From positions 1-6,467 of the forward strand of contig JAAZCO010000013.1 in assembly GCA_012513235.1 (NCBI GenBank): 6,467 nucleotides of DNA. The letters are read 5' to 3'. The stretch's first letter is position 1; each line of letters starts with the position of its first letter. Of the stretch, positions 5,457 through 6,467 are shown piece by piece. A model generated the notes under the pieces. It was not told the origin of the DNA. It made no database searches and saw nothing but the letters and a program-made list of their open reading frames with translations. The translations under genes and the position numbers were made by a program. The DNA comes from Gammaproteobacteria bacterium. GTDB lineage: Bacteria > Pseudomonadota > Gammaproteobacteria > Pseudomonadales > Pseudomonadaceae.

Positions 5457-6467
5457 TTGAGCATCTTCTTAATGGCTTGTTCTTCCTTGATCAGCACTTG
5501 CTGGCGCGCATCAATACGTGCCGCGCGTGGAAAGTTGTTGTTCGCGCGTTTCTTCGCGTAATCGAGCTGCTCAATGGCCTGAGTGTAATCACCCACGCGC
5601 GAGAAAAACTCAGCGCGGGCTTCATGCAAGCCAATAATATCATTGGCTAAGCCACGTACTTCAGCCACTTCAAACCAAATATCTGGATCGTTAGGGCGCT
5701 GTTTAAGGATCTGATTGATGGTTTTTTCAGCTCCAGCAATATCTTTTTGCTTGAGTTGTATTTCATATTTAGCGCTGCGTAACGGGAAATTATTGGGGTT
5801 GCGCTGCAGTAATGCATCGACGCGTTTATTGGCTTGGGCAAACTGACTGCGGCTGAGATTGATATCAATCGCAGCTAAGTTATAAATAATGCTATTGGGC
5901 ACTTTATTTAATAAGACATCTAAGTTGCTCTGCGCTTCATCAAGCTTACTGCTGCGAATTAATGCTAAAACTAAACCATAGCGCGCAGCATCAAGGCTGG
6001 GGTCATCGGTGAGCATGCTGCGAAAACGCTTCAGAGCTAAGCCTGGCGTGTCTTCAAAGGTCAGTTGTACACGTGCGCGGATCAGTTGGTAATAGAGACT
6101 GTCGACAATGCCTTTGCCATCATATTGCTCGGCGCGGTTGCGGGTATCGGCAATACGTGACTCTGACACAGGGTGAGTTAACAAAAATTCTGGGGGCATA
6201 CGGTCGTAACGGTATTGGCGTATCAGGCGCTCAAACATACTGGGCATGGCGCGTGGATCAAAGCCCGCTTTAGATAAATTTAAGATGCCAATGCGGTCGG
6301 CTTCTTGCTCGTTTTGCCTAGAGAAGCGTCGCTGTTCTTGAATGGCTGCGGCCTGAGTTGAGGCAATAGCGGCCATTCCTAAATCACCACCGCCAGCCGC
6401 TGCAGCAATCACGCCGGCCAGCATGGCTGCCATTAAGGGGACTTGCAGACGTTTTTGTGCTTCTAAG
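5453..6467 (-). CDS. bepA: BepA/YfgC-type periplasmic M48 metalloprotease with TPR repeats, C-terminal part (cut by window edge)
   Basis: BepA is a periplasmic zinc protease and chaperone that assists LptD assembly and degrades stalled outer-membrane proteins at the BAM complex. The frame is open to the right edge; 337 residues are visible, beginning LEAQKRLQVPL, and about 140 N-terminal residues are missing (signal peptide and HEXXH zinc motif). Visible parts: the Gly/Ala-rich helix LAGVIAAAAGGGDLGMAAIAS and TQAAAIQEQRRFSRQNEQEAD (residues about 16-57), in which Glu53 of NEQEAD should be the third zinc ligand; GFDPRAMP (67-74); and LTHPVSESRIADTRNRA (96-112), whose His98 corresponds to the conserved THP histidine, likely the BepA His246 that regulates activity as a reported fourth zinc ligand. 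From about 130 onward there are TPR-type helical repeats (ALKRFRSML, KLDEAQSNLDVLL, QFAQANKRVDALL, DIAGAEKTINQIL, DYTQAIEQLDYA) that bind BAM/LptD in E. coli. The visible part looks intact. In P. aeruginosa I recall the homologue (PA1005) far from purU. Confidence 0.92.
   Translation of the reverse strand, partial: LEAQKRLQVPLMAAMLAGVIAAAAGGGDLGMAAIASTQAAAIQEQRRFSRQNEQEADRIGILNLSKAGFDPRAMPSMFERLIRQYRYDRMPPEFLLTHPVSESRIADTRNRAEQYDGKGIVDSLYYQLIRARVQLTFEDTPGLALKRFRSMLTDDPSLDAARYGLVLALIRSSKLDEAQSNLDVLLNKVPNSIIYNLAAIDINLSRSQFAQANKRVDALLQRNPNNFPLRSAKYEIQLKQKDIAGAEKTINQILKQRPNDPDIWFEVAEVRGLANDIIGLHEARAEFFSRVGDYTQAIEQLDYAKKRANNNFPRAARIDARQQVLIKEEQAIKKMLN

Overview
This looks like a chromosomal core segment from a member of the Pseudomonadaceae. 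The strongest marker is a near-canonical MvaT, the H-NS-like silencer characteristic of Pseudomonas and its relatives. Next to it are sbcB and purU in the order I recall from P. aeruginosa (purU1-mvaT-sbcB). A uspE-type stress protein lies further along, as PA4328 does there. By eye the DNA is clearly more A/T-rich than most Pseudomonas genomes, which suggests a low-GC branch such as Thiopseudomonas or Denitrificimonas-like bacteria. That placement is inference; no search was run.

Layout, left to right. Positions 1-160 (minus) hold the first 53 codons of a UspE-like universal stress protein cut by the window edge, with a strong ribosome binding site and a possible promoter. Positions 344-1645 (minus) hold a membrane-anchored DUF4350-type protein that appears to be the lone remnant of a MoxR/DUF58-type gene cluster. 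A divergent region of about 290 bp leads to sbcB (exonuclease I, 1939-3363, plus). sbcB converges on mvaT (3468-3833, minus), with a clear mvaT terminator between them. A roughly 500 bp A/T-rich divergent region (3834-4329) carries a good sigma70-type mvaT promoter, a strong inverted repeat in the predicted mvaT leader, and a plausible purU promoter. purU (4330-5181, plus) should start at an ATG 18 bp inside the longest reading frame, not at the upstream TTG. A 78-residue unrecognised ORF (5220-5456, plus) follows. It collides tail to tail with a BepA/YfgC-type periplasmic M48 metalloprotease-TPR gene (5453-6467, minus) that is cut by the right edge; the two stop codons share one CTAG.

The genes do not form one pathway. 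They cover DNA repair (SbcB), global xenogeneic silencing (MvaT), one-carbon metabolism (PurU), outer-membrane quality control (BepA) and stress response (UspE). I found no mobile element, CRISPR array, tRNA, rRNA or clear new defence system. The parts most worth a second look are the orphan DUF4350 gene, the mvaT leader hairpin, the unknown small ORF with its overlapping stop codons, and the apparent synteny changes relative to P. aeruginosa.
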